Assembly: GCA_002840155.1 (NCBI GenBank)
Contig: PGZH01000010.1
Coordinates: forward strand, 1-64,000
Reading direction: 5' to 3'
DNA: 64,000 nucleotides
Origin: Gammaproteobacteria bacterium HGW-Gammaproteobacteria-13
GTDB taxonomy: Bacteria; Pseudomonadota; Gammaproteobacteria; Pseudomonadales; Pseudomonadaceae
How positions within the stretch are numbered: the first letter of the stretch is position 1; the number at the start of each line of letters is the position of its first letter. The notes below the pieces were generated by a model, which saw only the letters and a program-made list of their open reading frames with translations, had not been told where the DNA came from and searched no databases. A program made the position numbers and the translations under genes. Shown piece by piece: positions 26,208-36,175 of this stretch.

Positions 26208-27029
26208 ATGGGGCTCTTCAAACGTGGGGTAAGCAGGTTTTTCGGCATGGGCCTGGCGTTGCTGCTGGCCGGGCCACTTATGGCTGCGCAGGACGTGCGC
26301 GTGGCTGCTGTGTATTTCCCGCCCTATGTGTTCAAACCTGAACAGGCCCAGCCTACCGGTTTGCTCGATGAGTTGGTGGCGGCGCTGAACCAGGCCCAGA
26401 CGGATTACCGCTTTGTAATGGTGCCGACCGCAGTTAAACGGCGTTTTCGTGACCTCGAACAACAGCGCATTGACCTGGCGATTTTCGAGAATCCCGGTTG
26501 GGGCTGGCAGGACGTTCCGCATGTGGCCCTGGATATGGGCCTGGAAGACTCCGAAGTATTTGTCGCCCGCGCTGAGCCGGGCCGCGATCAGGGTTATTTC
26601 GACTCGCTCAAAGACAAGCGTCTGGCGCTCTACCACGGCTATCACTATGCCTTTGCCAGTTTTAATCCTGAGCCGAATCACCTGATCAAGACCTTCAACG
26701 CCACCTTGACCCATTCCCACGAAAGCAACCTGCTGATGGTGTTGCACCAGCGGGCGGAAATCGCCTTGGTAACGCGCTCCTATATCGGCGATTTTCTCGA
26801 ACGCAACCGGCAATACGCTGGACAGTTGCTGATTTCTGAACGCGCCGATCAGCGCTATCGCCATCACGTGCTGTTGCGTCCGCAAGCGCCGATCACGCCT
26901 GAGCAATTTATGGCGCTGTATGAGCCGCTGCGCAGTAACGGCCAGCTGGAGAAGATTTTCAGCCGCTATCAGGTCGCCGTTATCCCACGCGTAACGGATA
27001 GCTCAATAGCAACAGGTGCAGCACATTGA
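26208..27029 (+). CDS. Orphan periplasmic solute-binding protein (second of the tandem pair)
   Basis: 273 residues. The signal peptide covers about 1-26 (FFGMGLALLLAGPLMAA). The mature N-terminus, AQDVRVAAVYFPPYVFKPE, aligns with that of the preceding gene, and the similarity continues through the whole chain (ENPGWGWQDVPHVALDMGLEDSEVFVARAEPGRDQGYFDSL). It probably arose by tandem duplication. The 3' end overlaps the convergent CPBP gene by 50 bases. No transporter partner is nearby. Confidence 0.8.
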   Translation: MGLFKRGVSRFFGMGLALLLAGPLMAAQDVRVAAVYFPPYVFKPEQAQPTGLLDELVAALNQAQTDYRFVMVPTAVKRRFRDLEQQRIDLAIFENPGWGWQDVPHVALDMGLEDSEVFVARAEPGRDQGYFDSLKDKRLALYHGYHYAFASFNPEPNHLIKTFNATLTHSHESNLLMVLHQRAEIALVTRSYIGDFLERNRQYAGQLLISERADQRYRHHVLLRPQAPITPEQFMALYEPLRSNGQLEKIFSRYQVAVIPRVTDSSIATGAAH

Positions 27030-27738
27030 CCGCGCCATGCAGGGCGATGGCCAGGCTGAGCCGCCCGCTAAGGTGAAAGATCAGCCCATAGCCCAGGCCG
27101 GCGACGCCTGCGACCACGGCAAATAACGGACTGAACGGCAGATGCACGGCGGCGAACAGCAGCGCCGTCAGGCCAATCCCCGCCCAGGTGCCAAGCCAGC
27201 TGACCAGGCGGCTTTGCAGCAAACCGCGAAACAGCAGTTCCTCGGCCAGCACGGCCACTCCCAGATTGACCGCCAACCACAGCCACAATTGCTCGGGCCA
27301 TTTCGGCTGCCAGCCAACCAGGCCCAGCGCCAATGCCAGCAGCGGTACACCGAGCAGAGTCAGTGCGGTCGTTAGCCAGACGCTGGTTGAAAGCGCTTTG
27401 CTCGGCGCTTTTTGCCCCAGCCACCAGGCCAGCAGCGTGACGCCGACCAGCAGCTTGTCCCAGGACAAACGCAGGGCGTAAGGCGCCGCATCGGCACTGA
27501 GTTGCCGCGGTGGCCACAGTGGGGTGGCGCTAAAGCCTGGGATGAGGTGCGCGGCGAAGGCGATGCAGGCCAGCAGGCTCAGCCCAGTCCACAGCGCACT
27601 GGGCAGGTATTTGTCGGCATACAGCAGTAATGCGCAGAGCGCGGCCCCGGCGGCCAGCCCCGGCAGCTGGATATAACCCAGGGCAAACCCGCTGGCCAGG
27701 CACAGGGCTGGCAGCAGCAGGCGCAGATGCAATGGCAT
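26980..27738 (-). CDS. CPBP-family intramembrane metalloprotease homologue
   Basis: 252 residues, very hydrophobic, with about seven or eight membrane segments. The CPBP (CAAX protease/Abi) motifs are intact: Glu166-Glu167 and Arg171 in AEELLFRG, and His199 in FAAVHLPF. These residues bind metal in Rce1-type proteases. Bacterial members process peptides or confer immunity to bacteriocins; nothing nearby fixes the substrate. The ATG at 27738 has AAGGA eight bases upstream. Its 3' end overlaps the convergent binding-protein gene, and it follows the DUF2897 gene on the same strand. Confidence 0.85.
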   Translation of the reverse strand: MPLHLRLLLPALCLASGFALGYIQLPGLAAGAALCALLLYADKYLPSALWTGLSLLACIAFAAHLIPGFSATPLWPPRQLSADAAPYALRLSWDKLLVGVTLLAWWLGQKAPSKALSTSVWLTTALTLLGVPLLALALGLVGWQPKWPEQLWLWLAVNLGVAVLAEELLFRGLLQSRLVSWLGTWAGIGLTALLFAAVHLPFSPLFAVVAGVAGLGYGLIFHLSGRLSLAIALHGAVNVLHLLLLSYPLRVG

Positions 27739-27760
27739 GCGTCGTCCTTGTGGTTCGCGG

Positions 27761-27928
27761 TTAAGGCTCGCGGGCGTCCTTGGCTTCTTGCTCAAGCTGG
27801 CGTTGGCGAATCTTCGCCAGCTGTTCCTCGCTTAGTGGCAGCGGTTTGGCCGTGCGCAGCAGTACCATCAGGCCACCCACGATGGAGCCCAGCACCAGAA
27901 GCATCAGCAGCCAGATATACCAGGTCAT
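27761..27928 (-). CDS. DUF2897-type single-pass membrane peptide
   Basis: 55 residues: one transmembrane helix (WYIWLLMLLVLGSIVGGLMVLL, split here by no charge) followed by a charged tail (KPLPLSEEQLAKIRQRQLEQEAKD). This matches the DUF2897 pattern of gamma-proteobacteria; function unknown. AAGGA lies about eight bases upstream of the ATG. A much longer in-frame reading extends upstream but overlaps the histidine-kinase gene and is not credible. It is probably co-transcribed with the CPBP gene 22 bases downstream. Confidence 0.8.
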   Translation of the reverse strand: MTWYIWLLMLLVLGSIVGGLMVLLRTAKPLPLSEEQLAKIRQRQLEQEAKDAREP

Positions 27929-28112
27929 AACACCATCCTTGCAGGGTTGAGCCGCCACCATAGCCTGCGGCGGCCGGCAATTAAACGGCAACAGCGTACC
28001 GCCGTGGAGCGCGCGGCGCTCTGTTGCGGGGCAAATGACTGTGATGACTGTCACATGGCAGCAACTTGGCGCTGGTTGAATGGCGGCTTTCCAACGCACA
28101 GGGAGTTTGCCC

Positions 28113-29417
28113 ATGACCACTGCCAGCGCGCTTACGCGCTTGCTCAAGCCGGTTACGCCGTTGGCTGCGGACATGAGCATCGCCGATGTAGCAGATCGTC
28201 TGCTGACGCCGGAGCACAAAGCCTTTCTCTCGCTGCCAATTGTTGATAACGCTGGCAGGCCATTGGGCCTGGTCAGCCGCAGCACCTTGCAGGACATCTT
28301 TATGCAGCGCTTCGGCCGCGACCTGCGCGGACGCCATGCGGTGCAGGAGGTAATGAATCCGGCGCCGCTGGTGGTCAGCCTGGAGACCAGCCTGGAGGAT
28401 GCGGCCAAGCAGATTACCGGGCAGCTGCAATACCCGATCACCGAGGACTTTATCCTGGTCGACGACCAGGGCCTGTATCGCGGCCTGGGCACCGTGCTCG
28501 ATCTGCTCAAGGCCATGGAGGCGCGCATCGCCCAGCGCAATCTGGTGCTGCGCAAGGCGCTGGTGGAACTCAAGGAGTCGCAGACTCAGCTGGTGCAGTC
28601 AGAAAAAATGGCCTCGCTTGGGCAGATGGTCGCCGGCGTCGCCCACGAACTGAACACGCCGCTGGGCTATGTGAAAAACAACGTACAACTGTTGCGTGAA
28701 CTGAGTGCGCCGCTGTTCGAACTGGCCGAGGCGCAGGCTGTGCTGGGCGACTGCCTGAACGATCCAACCTGCGATGAAGCGCGCCTGGCCATGGCCCTGG
28801 ACACTGCCGCCGAGGCGCGCGTCAAGGCTGCGCCGGAACTGCTGGTGGACGACTTTACCCAGCTGTTCAGCGACACCCTGTACGGCCTGGAGCAGATTGC
28901 CGAACTGGTGGTCGGGCTGAAGGATTTCGCCCGCCTGGACCGCGCCATGAGCGAGGAGGTCGACCTTAATGAGTGCATCCGCAGCGCCCTGGTGATTGCC
29001 CGCAACGGCATCAAAGACAAGGCCGAAACCATCCTGCAGCTCGGCGAGTTGCCGCGCATTCCCTGCGCGCCGTCGCAGATCAACCAGGTGCTGCTCAACC
29101 TGCTCAACAACGCCGCCCAGGCCATTGATGGCTTCGGTCAGATTCTGGTGAAAACCTGGGCCGATGACAGCGCCGTGTTTGTTTCCGTGCAGGACTCCGG
29201 GCGCGGCATGCCCGCTGAGGTGCTGGCGCGCATCTTTGATCCGTTTTTCACCACCAAACCGGTAGGCCAGGGCACTGGGCTGGGGCTGTCGATCAGCTAC
29301 AAGATCATCCAGGACCACGGTGGGCAGATTCGCGCGGCGTCCGAGCCTGGGCGCGGTACACGCTTTCTGATCCGCCTGCCGCGCCCGCAGGCGCTGCCAC
29401 TACAACGGAGTGCCTGA
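28113..29417 (+). CDS. Sensor histidine kinase with N-terminal CBS-like domain
   Basis: 434 residues, no membrane segments, so a cytoplasmic sensor. Residues about 5-135 look like a CBS pair (SLPIVDNAGRPLGLVSRSTL, then VQEVMNPAPLVVSLETSLEDAAK). A coiled linker leads to the phosphoacceptor His178 (VAGVAHELNTPLGY). The ATPase has its N-box (NQVLLNLLNNAAQAI), G1 (DSGRGMP) and G2 (GQGTGLGLSI). AGGGAG precedes the ATG at 28113. It forms an operon with the response regulator one base downstream. Synteny suggests PA2882. Confidence 0.9.
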   Translation: MTTASALTRLLKPVTPLAADMSIADVADRLLTPEHKAFLSLPIVDNAGRPLGLVSRSTLQDIFMQRFGRDLRGRHAVQEVMNPAPLVVSLETSLEDAAKQITGQLQYPITEDFILVDDQGLYRGLGTVLDLLKAMEARIAQRNLVLRKALVELKESQTQLVQSEKMASLGQMVAGVAHELNTPLGYVKNNVQLLRELSAPLFELAEAQAVLGDCLNDPTCDEARLAMALDTAAEARVKAAPELLVDDFTQLFSDTLYGLEQIAELVVGLKDFARLDRAMSEEVDLNECIRSALVIARNGIKDKAETILQLGELPRIPCAPSQINQVLLNLLNNAAQAIDGFGQILVKTWADDSAVFVSVQDSGRGMPAEVLARIFDPFFTTKPVGQGTGLGLSISYKIIQDHGGQIRAASEPGRGTRFLIRLPRPQALPLQRSA

Positions 29418-29418
29418 T

Positions 29419-30330
29419 ATGAGCGAGCCGATTCGTATTCTGTTTGTCGACGACGAAGAGCGCATCCTGCGCAGCCTGGCCCTGCAGTTTCGCCGTGAAT
29501 ATGAGGTGCTGACCGAGAGCGACCCGCGTCGCGCCTTGGAACGCCTGAAAAGCGAGAATGTGCAAATAATCGTCAGCGACCAGCGCATGCCGCAGATGAG
29601 CGGCGCCGAACTGCTGGCCCAGGCGCGTGAGATTGCTCCCGATACCCTGCGCATTCTGCTGACCGGCTACAGCGATCTGGATGCCGCCGTGGAGGCGCTC
29701 AACAGCGGTGGCATCTTCCGTTACCTGACCAAGCCCTGGGACCAGCAGGAAATGGCCTTCACCCTGCGCCAGGCGGCGCAGATTGCCGCACGCCAGTTGC
29801 AAGCGCCGAAAGTCTCGGCAGCCATACCGCAGGCGGCGCTCAATGTACTGCTCTTGGATGAGGATGCGCCGACCCTGGCTGTGGTGGCCGAGTTCTGTGT
29901 GGCTGGCGGCCATCGCTTACTGCGCGCGTCATCGCTGAGTGAGGCCGTGGCGCTGCTGAACAGCCAGCCGATTGATCTGCTGGTCAGTGACCTGCAAGTG
30001 GCAGGCGAAGACACCGCGCCGCTGTTGAAAAGCCTGGCCCAGGCCCATCCGCGGTTACTGAGCCTGGTGGTGACGCCGTTCTGCGATACCCAGGCGCTGC
30101 TCAAGCTGATCAACGAGGCGCAGATTTTCCGCTATCTGCCTAAACCGATTCGGCGCGGTCTGTTCGATAAGGGCTTGCTGGCAGCGGCCGAGCAGGCGCA
30201 GATCTGGCGTGCGCAGCCGGCGCAGGTGGTCACCCGCCTGGCGCAGCAGCCGCGTGAAGAGCGGGATCGGGAGAAGGTTGGCAGTTTGCTCGGCATGCTC
30301 GGGCGTTTGCGTGAACGCCTGATTGCCTGA
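29419..30330 (+). CDS. Response regulator with tandem receiver domains
   Basis: 303 residues. Receiver 1 spans about 6-120 with acidic pair DDEE, phosphoacceptor Asp54 and lysine in LTKPWD. Receiver 2 spans about 140-260 with LLDEDA, Asp191 and LPKP. It is less conserved but retains the key residues. The C-terminal tail is helical. There is no DNA-binding or enzymatic domain, so output is by protein contact. The ATG at 29419 follows the kinase stop by one base. Synteny suggests PA2881. Confidence 0.88.
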   Translation: MSEPIRILFVDDEERILRSLALQFRREYEVLTESDPRRALERLKSENVQIIVSDQRMPQMSGAELLAQAREIAPDTLRILLTGYSDLDAAVEALNSGGIFRYLTKPWDQQEMAFTLRQAAQIAARQLQAPKVSAAIPQAALNVLLLDEDAPTLAVVAEFCVAGGHRLLRASSLSEAVALLNSQPIDLLVSDLQVAGEDTAPLLKSLAQAHPRLLSLVVTPFCDTQALLKLINEAQIFRYLPKPIRRGLFDKGLLAAAEQAQIWRAQPAQVVTRLAQQPREERDREKVGSLLGMLGRLRERLIA

Positions 30331-30345
30331 TTGGACCAGAGATTG

Positions 30346-30407
30346 TTCGCGGGCATGGCCCGCTCCTACAACCGCTGTAAGGCGTAGGAGCGGGCCATGC
30401 CCGCGAA
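30346..30407. repeat. REPIN palindrome after the two-component pair
   Basis: Perfect 24-base inverted arms (30346-30369 and 30384-30407) with a 14-base loop. The arm contains GTAGGAGCGGGCCATGCC, close to the classical pseudomonad REP sequence. It sits between convergent genes and may end both transcripts. Confidence 0.92.
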
Positions 30408-30417
30408 ACAACAGTCG

Positions 30418-31782
<1,365 letters not shown>

Positions 31783-31868
31783 TCAATTTAGGCGGACGGG
31801 CATGGTAACCGATAAGCCATCGCCGGCAAGCCGATAGGCGCGATAGAGCCGCTGCATGGTTCAGCTTT

Positions 31869-31929
31869 TGTAGTCCGGATGTAATCCGGGGGCTGCTGGC
31901 TTCTGTTCCCGGATTACATCCGGGCTACA
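31869..31929. repeat. Palindrome of the ATCCGGGCTAC family
   Basis: Two 22-base arms (31869-31890 and 31908-31929) match with a single mismatch, around GGATGTAATCCGGG. A lone copy of the right arm is at 17807. It lies between the amidohydrolase stop and the DAHP synthase start; its last bases touch the coding region boundary. Confidence 0.85.
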
Positions 31930-31930
31930 T

Positions 31931-33721
31931 TCAGGCGGTGGCTGGTTTTAAGTCCAGCACCTTCGCTGTGCGTGGCAATACGTCACGCCCAGGCAGAAAG
32001 CGGCCAAAGCCTGGCTGCTTGCCCAGCGCCTCAGGGAACTCGCTGCCGCGGCGATAGGCAATACGGCCGTTGATCAGGGTGGCATCCACTGCCGCGTCAT
32101 TGCGTTTGACCACGCGCTCCAGGCCGAGCACTTCCATCGGCGCTTCATGCATCTCGTCCAGCTCATCGGTCAGCCCGGCCGGGTTGACGATCACCACATC
32201 GGCGCGGTCGCCAACGCGGATAGTGCCGGCGTCAACGCCGATAAAATCCGCCAGCTCGCCAGTCAGGCGGTGGATGGCGCGGCCCATGTCCATAAACGGC
32301 GTGCCGGCCAGTTCGGCGTCACGCACGTATTTAAGAAAGCGCAGCGGGAAGTTGTACTGGGCGATGGAGCGCAGGTGTGCGCCGGAGTCGGCGAAGCCCG
32401 GCTGGGTCCAGGGGCTGGCCAGCAGCTTGTGCATCACCGCCTCGCGCTGGTTGCCGTAGCAGGTGGTCCACTTCAGCGCTTCGCGGTACTGGCAGGCCAA
32501 TTCGAAGTAGGCGTCCACCGGGTCCAGGCCGCAGGCGGCGCCAAGTTGCTTGAAGTTCTTGCCGATCATGCTGGCGTCCGGGCATTCGCTTACCCAGCAA
32601 TCGGAGAAGTCGCGGTGCCACAAACCTTTGGTCAGCACGGCCTTGACCTGCTTCTTGAACAGGGCGCGGAACTCCGGCTCCAGCACCTTGGCGTACAGCT
32701 CGTCTGGGTCCTTGATATTGCGCAGGATTTCGCCTGCACCGAACTCCTCGAAGGCGTTCACGTTGAGCCCTTCCAGGCGCAGGGTGAAGGGCGCCGGCAG
32801 GGTTTGCCAGCGGAAGTGACCACGCAGCACGCGGTTGGCCAGCCAGCCGGAGAGGCGGGTGAAGTAATGCAGCAGCGGCTGCGACTTCAAGTCCAGGGCG
32901 GTGAGCATCGAGCACTTCAGAGGTTTGCGCAGCCAGCCGTGGGCCTGATACAGGAAGGCGAATACGTTGACCTTGGTCACCGCGTCCGGCGCACCCTGCA
33001 GCACTGCGCCACGCCCGCGCAGCACGGCGAACAGGCGCGAGAACTCGGTCCAGCTGGCGAAGGTCGAGGGCAGCGGGCTGGACCAGGCGCGGTCGCCGTC
33101 CATCTTGTCGAGCTTGGTGGTCATTACCGACAGGCCGATGCAGCCGGCATCCAGCGCCTCTTCCAGCAGCTGTTCCATGCGCGCCAGTTCGGCTTCCGTC
33201 GGTTTGACCTTGCTGGTTGCGCGCTCCAGACCGAGCACCGCCACACGCAGTTCGGAGTGGCCAAGGAAGGAGCTGACATTCGGCCCCAGCGGCTGTTGAT
33301 CGTAGAACGCGCGGTAGCCGGCGGCGTCGCGCCAGGTCTTCTTCTCCTGCAGGATCGGCAGCACGTATTCACGCGGCACCGCCTCGACGCGGGTGAACAG
33401 GTCCGAGCAGTCCTCGGCATCGGCCAGCACCATGCTGATCGAGCAGGAACCGATGGTTACGCTGGTGACGCCATGACGCACTGATTCTTTCAATGCGGGC
33501 GCAGCGATCACTTCGGCGTCGTAGTGCGAGTGGATTTCCAGAAAGCCCGGCGTCACCCACTTGCCGGCGGCATCCAGCACCTCGGGGCAGCCGCTTTCAT
33601 CCAGGGGGCTGAGGCTCAGCACATCGATGCGTCCGTCCTTGATGCCGATATGCCGCAGCTGCCCTGGCTGGTTGCTGCCGTCAAAGTACAGGCCGTTCTT
33701 GATGATGATGTCGTGGCTCAT
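31931..33721 (-). CDS. Amidohydrolase of the N-acyl-D-amino-acid deacylase group
   Basis: 596 residues, about 100 longer than typical D-aminoacylases. The metal-binding pair His64/His66 is in EIHSHYD. Cys93 in GVTSVTIGSCSIS corresponds to the family's metal-bridging cysteine. FLGHSELRVAVLG matches the VGHGxLR motif and DSGAHLRSIAQYNFPLRF holds the late aspartate. It should hydrolyse an amide or cyclic amide; the substrate is not evident. It is the last gene of a five-gene operon and its ATG overlaps the TauE stop by four bases. Confidence 0.85.
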   Translation of the reverse strand: MSHDIIIKNGLYFDGSNQPGQLRHIGIKDGRIDVLSLSPLDESGCPEVLDAAGKWVTPGFLEIHSHYDAEVIAAPALKESVRHGVTSVTIGSCSISMVLADAEDCSDLFTRVEAVPREYVLPILQEKKTWRDAAGYRAFYDQQPLGPNVSSFLGHSELRVAVLGLERATSKVKPTEAELARMEQLLEEALDAGCIGLSVMTTKLDKMDGDRAWSSPLPSTFASWTEFSRLFAVLRGRGAVLQGAPDAVTKVNVFAFLYQAHGWLRKPLKCSMLTALDLKSQPLLHYFTRLSGWLANRVLRGHFRWQTLPAPFTLRLEGLNVNAFEEFGAGEILRNIKDPDELYAKVLEPEFRALFKKQVKAVLTKGLWHRDFSDCWVSECPDASMIGKNFKQLGAACGLDPVDAYFELACQYREALKWTTCYGNQREAVMHKLLASPWTQPGFADSGAHLRSIAQYNFPLRFLKYVRDAELAGTPFMDMGRAIHRLTGELADFIGVDAGTIRVGDRADVVIVNPAGLTDELDEMHEAPMEVLGLERVVKRNDAAVDATLINGRIAYRRGSEFPEALGKQPGFGRFLPGRDVLPRTAKVLDLKPATA

Positions 33722-34458
33722 AGCAGACTCCAGGGCGCAAGCAGCAGGCCGCCGGTGACCAGCAGCAACAGGTAGATGGCAATGCGGAAATGCTGTTCGT
33801 TGAAGCGCTGGTGCAGGCGCTCACCCAGCCACACGCCGACCAGCAGCAATGGCGCGTAACTGGCGACTTGCGGCAGTGCGGGCAGCAGGCGGCCGTCGAG
33901 CAGAAAGGCCACCGTTAGCAGGCTGTTGAGGGTGAACCACACTGTGACCAGGGTGGCGCGCAGGCGCGCCTTGTCCAGCTGGGTACCGGCCAGGGCGAAT
34001 ACCAACAGCGGCCCGCCGGAGGCAAACAGGCCGTGACTGACGCCAGCACACAGGCTGAGCAGGCGGCTAAGCCACATGGGCCGCACGGGCTGCACGGCCG
34101 CATGACGCAGGCGCCACAGCTCGCGGGCAGCGAACCACAGCACCAACGCGCCAAACAGGCGCTTGGCCAGGGCTGCGTCGAGAAAGGGCAGCAGGGCATA
34201 GCCGATCAGCGTGCCCGCGACCATGCCAGGCAGGATCATGCCCAGCAGCAGGCGGCGGTCGATCATCTGCCGATGCCGCCAGACCAGGTAGCCGGTCATG
34301 CAGATATTCAGCGGCACCAGCACTGGCAGTAGCTGATCAATGGGCAGCAGCAGGGCGCCCAGTGACAGGGCAATCACGATGCTGCCGAAACCGGTGATCG
34401 CCTCCAGGGTGTACGCCAGCAGGATAAAACCGGCGAGGGTCAGCCAGATAAGCTCCAT
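33718..34458 (-). CDS. TauE/SafE-family permease
   Basis: 246 residues with about eight hydrophobic segments. The family repeat appears as GFGSIVIALSLGALLLP near the N-terminus and GVSHGLFASGGPLLVFALAGTQLDK mid-protein. Members export sulfite, sulfoacetate or similar organic anions. The ATG at 34458 overlaps the upstream SDR stop by one base (TGATG) and its own stop overlaps the amidohydrolase start. In this operon it probably exports a product or an anion released during catabolism; that is inference. Confidence 0.85.
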   Translation of the reverse strand: MELIWLTLAGFILLAYTLEAITGFGSIVIALSLGALLLPIDQLLPVLVPLNICMTGYLVWRHRQMIDRRLLLGMILPGMVAGTLIGYALLPFLDAALAKRLFGALVLWFAARELWRLRHAAVQPVRPMWLSRLLSLCAGVSHGLFASGGPLLVFALAGTQLDKARLRATLVTVWFTLNSLLTVAFLLDGRLLPALPQVASYAPLLLVGVWLGERLHQRFNEQHFRIAIYLLLLVTGGLLLAPWSLL

Positions 34459-35240
34459 CAGCCCATCTCCCCGGCGAAGCGCGCGCTCATCTTGCGGTAG
34501 TAAAAATTTGGGGCGACGCGCCAGAGCAGGCTGGCCAGCCAGCTGCCACGGTCGGGAAACAACCGTTCGCGGCCTTGCTGCTGCGCTTGGAGAATCTGCG
34601 CGGCCATCCAGTCGGCGCCGCGTACCTGGCCAACGGTCGAGCGGCCGTGTTGCGCCTGCTTGCCGTCGCCGCCGAGGGCGTTCTGTTCGATGGGCGTGTC
34701 GAGAAAGCTTGGGTACACCAGCAGCATCTTGATGCCGTCGCGGGCGGCCTCGGCGCGCAACACCTCGAAGAACTGGCCGAGGGCGCTTTTCGCCGCGCAA
34801 TAGCCGGCACGGCCGAGCACCGGCATCCAGCCGGCCATGGAGCCGATGGCGATGATCTGCCCACGGCTCTGGCGCAGCAGCGGCAGGGCGCTGAGGGTCA
34901 GTTCCACGGGGGCCTGGTAATCGACGGCCATGACCTTACGAAAAACCGCTGGATCGGTCTGGCAGGTAGGCGAGCGATGGGTGATGCCGGCGTTGTTGAT
35001 CAGCACATCCAGGCCGCCGAAGCGTTCGCTGCAGATTTGCAGCAATTGTTGATGCAGGTGCGGGTCGGTGATATCGCCGGCCAGGCCGATTACCCGCTCG
35101 GCGCCCAGTTCATTCACGCGCGCGGTCAGGCTGTCTGCATTGATATCGGTGAGTAGCAGGTTGCAGCCTTGGCCGTGATAGGCGCGCGCAAGCTGCCAGC
35201 CGAGGCCGCTGGCGGCCCCGGTGATCAAGATGGTGGGCAT
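34458..35240 (-). CDS. SDR-family NAD(P)-dependent oxidoreductase
   Basis: 260 residues with TGAASGLG (residues 7-14), NNAG, the catalytic serine in AIGSMAGW and tyrosine/lysine in YCAAK. It is a canonical, probably active enzyme. It is coupled by single-base overlap to the genes on both sides (TAATG upstream, TGATG downstream). Paired with a flavin monooxygenase two genes upstream, it may oxidise or reduce the alcohol/ketone in the same substrate, an arrangement known from other FMO-SDR operons. Confidence 0.87.
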   Translation of the reverse strand: MPTILITGAASGLGWQLARAYHGQGCNLLLTDINADSLTARVNELGAERVIGLAGDITDPHLHQQLLQICSERFGGLDVLINNAGITHRSPTCQTDPAVFRKVMAVDYQAPVELTLSALPLLRQSRGQIIAIGSMAGWMPVLGRAGYCAAKSALGQFFEVLRAEAARDGIKMLLVYPSFLDTPIEQNALGGDGKQAQHGRSTVGQVRGADWMAAQILQAQQQGRERLFPDRGSWLASLLWRVAPNFYYRKMSARFAGEMG

Positions 35241-36175
35241 TATTTTTCTCCAGCGCTGGCCAGGGCCGCAGGTGTCAGCGGCAGGCTTGCGGGTGGTCGA
35301 CGGGACCAGATAAAGGCCAGCGTCAGGCCGCTGACCAGGTGCCAGCAGCCCCAGAACGCGGCGATCAGCAGCATGCCGCTGGCCTGGGGGAAGAAGGTGA
35401 AGATGATCACCAGGCCCAGGGCCGAGTTCTGGATACCGACTTCCAGGGTGATCGCTCGACGATCCGCTGCCGGCAGCCCGGACAGTCGCGCGCACCAGTA
35501 ACCCACCGACAACGCCAGGGCGTTGTGCGCCACCACCAGCCAGAAGAACAGATGAAAATGGGCGATAAACTGGTCGAAGTTGCGGCTGAAGGCCAGGGTG
35601 ACGAAGGCCAGCATCACCAGCAGGGCAAAGATGCGCAGCGGCTTTTCCACCTTGAGTGACAGGCCAGGAAAACGCCGGCCAACCCACATGCCGACAATCA
35701 GCGGCAGGCCGAGTACCAGCAGCACCAACAGCAGCAGGCTGACCGGGTCCATGGCGATCTGCGTCAGCAGTGGTCGGGTCAGCGGGTTAAGCCAGGCGTA
35801 AAAGCCGAAGTTCAGCGGCGTCAGCACGCTGGCCGCAAGGCTGGATACCGCCGTCATGCTCACCGATACCGCGACGTTGCCACGGGCCATCCAGGTCATG
35901 ATGTTGGAGAAGCTGCCGCCGGGGCAGGCCGCCACCAGCATCATGCCGAGGGCCAGCATAGGGTCGACCCGAAATGCCCAGCAGGCCAGGCAGGTCAGCG
36001 CCGGCAGCAGAACAAACTGCGCCAGCATGCCGATCAGCGGCGCCTTGGGTTCGCGGGCGATGCGTTTGAAGTCGTCCAGGCGCAGGTCCAGCGAGACGCC
36101 GAACATCATCACCGCGAGGATGATGTTGATCAGCACCAGGCTGCTGGGGTCGAACTGGATATTCACCGGCTCCAT
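35240..36175 (-). CDS. Bile acid:sodium symporter (BASS) family transporter
   Basis: 311 residues, about nine or ten transmembrane helices. Typical motifs include GMMLVAACPGGSFSNIMTWMARGNVAVSVSMTA (near 85-115) and EVGIQNSALGLVI (near 250), corresponding to the crossing helices that bind sodium and organic anions. The ATG at 36175 overlaps the FMO stop as TGATG and has AAGGAAG upstream; a GTG one codon earlier is possible. It probably imports the substrate of this operon, most likely an organic anion. Confidence 0.87.
   Translation of the reverse strand: MEPVNIQFDPSSLVLINIILAVMMFGVSLDLRLDDFKRIAREPKAPLIGMLAQFVLLPALTCLACWAFRVDPMLALGMMLVAACPGGSFSNIMTWMARGNVAVSVSMTAVSSLAASVLTPLNFGFYAWLNPLTRPLLTQIAMDPVSLLLLVLLVLGLPLIVGMWVGRRFPGLSLKVEKPLRIFALLVMLAFVTLAFSRNFDQFIAHFHLFFWLVVAHNALALSVGYWCARLSGLPAADRRAITLEVGIQNSALGLVIIFTFFPQASGMLLIAAFWGCWHLVSGLTLAFIWSRRPPASLPLTPAALASAGEK

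Noticed and set aside
26980-27738. CPBP protease homologue as part of a phage-defence (Abi) system
   Set aside because: No partner toxin, sensor or phage-related gene is near, and CPBP proteins have many other roles.
27929-28573. A long N-terminal extension of the DUF2897 peptide
   Set aside because: The extension overlaps the start of the histidine kinase on the other strand, and the 55-residue form has its own ribosome-binding site and matches the family length.
32147-33484. A 445-codon open frame antisense to the amidohydrolase
   Set aside because: No family resemblance and no start signal; the amidohydrolase motifs on the other strand are clear.
34459-34800. A longer start for the TauE/SafE permease
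   Set aside because: It would overlap the SDR gene by over 300 bases with an arginine-rich, non-family sequence.
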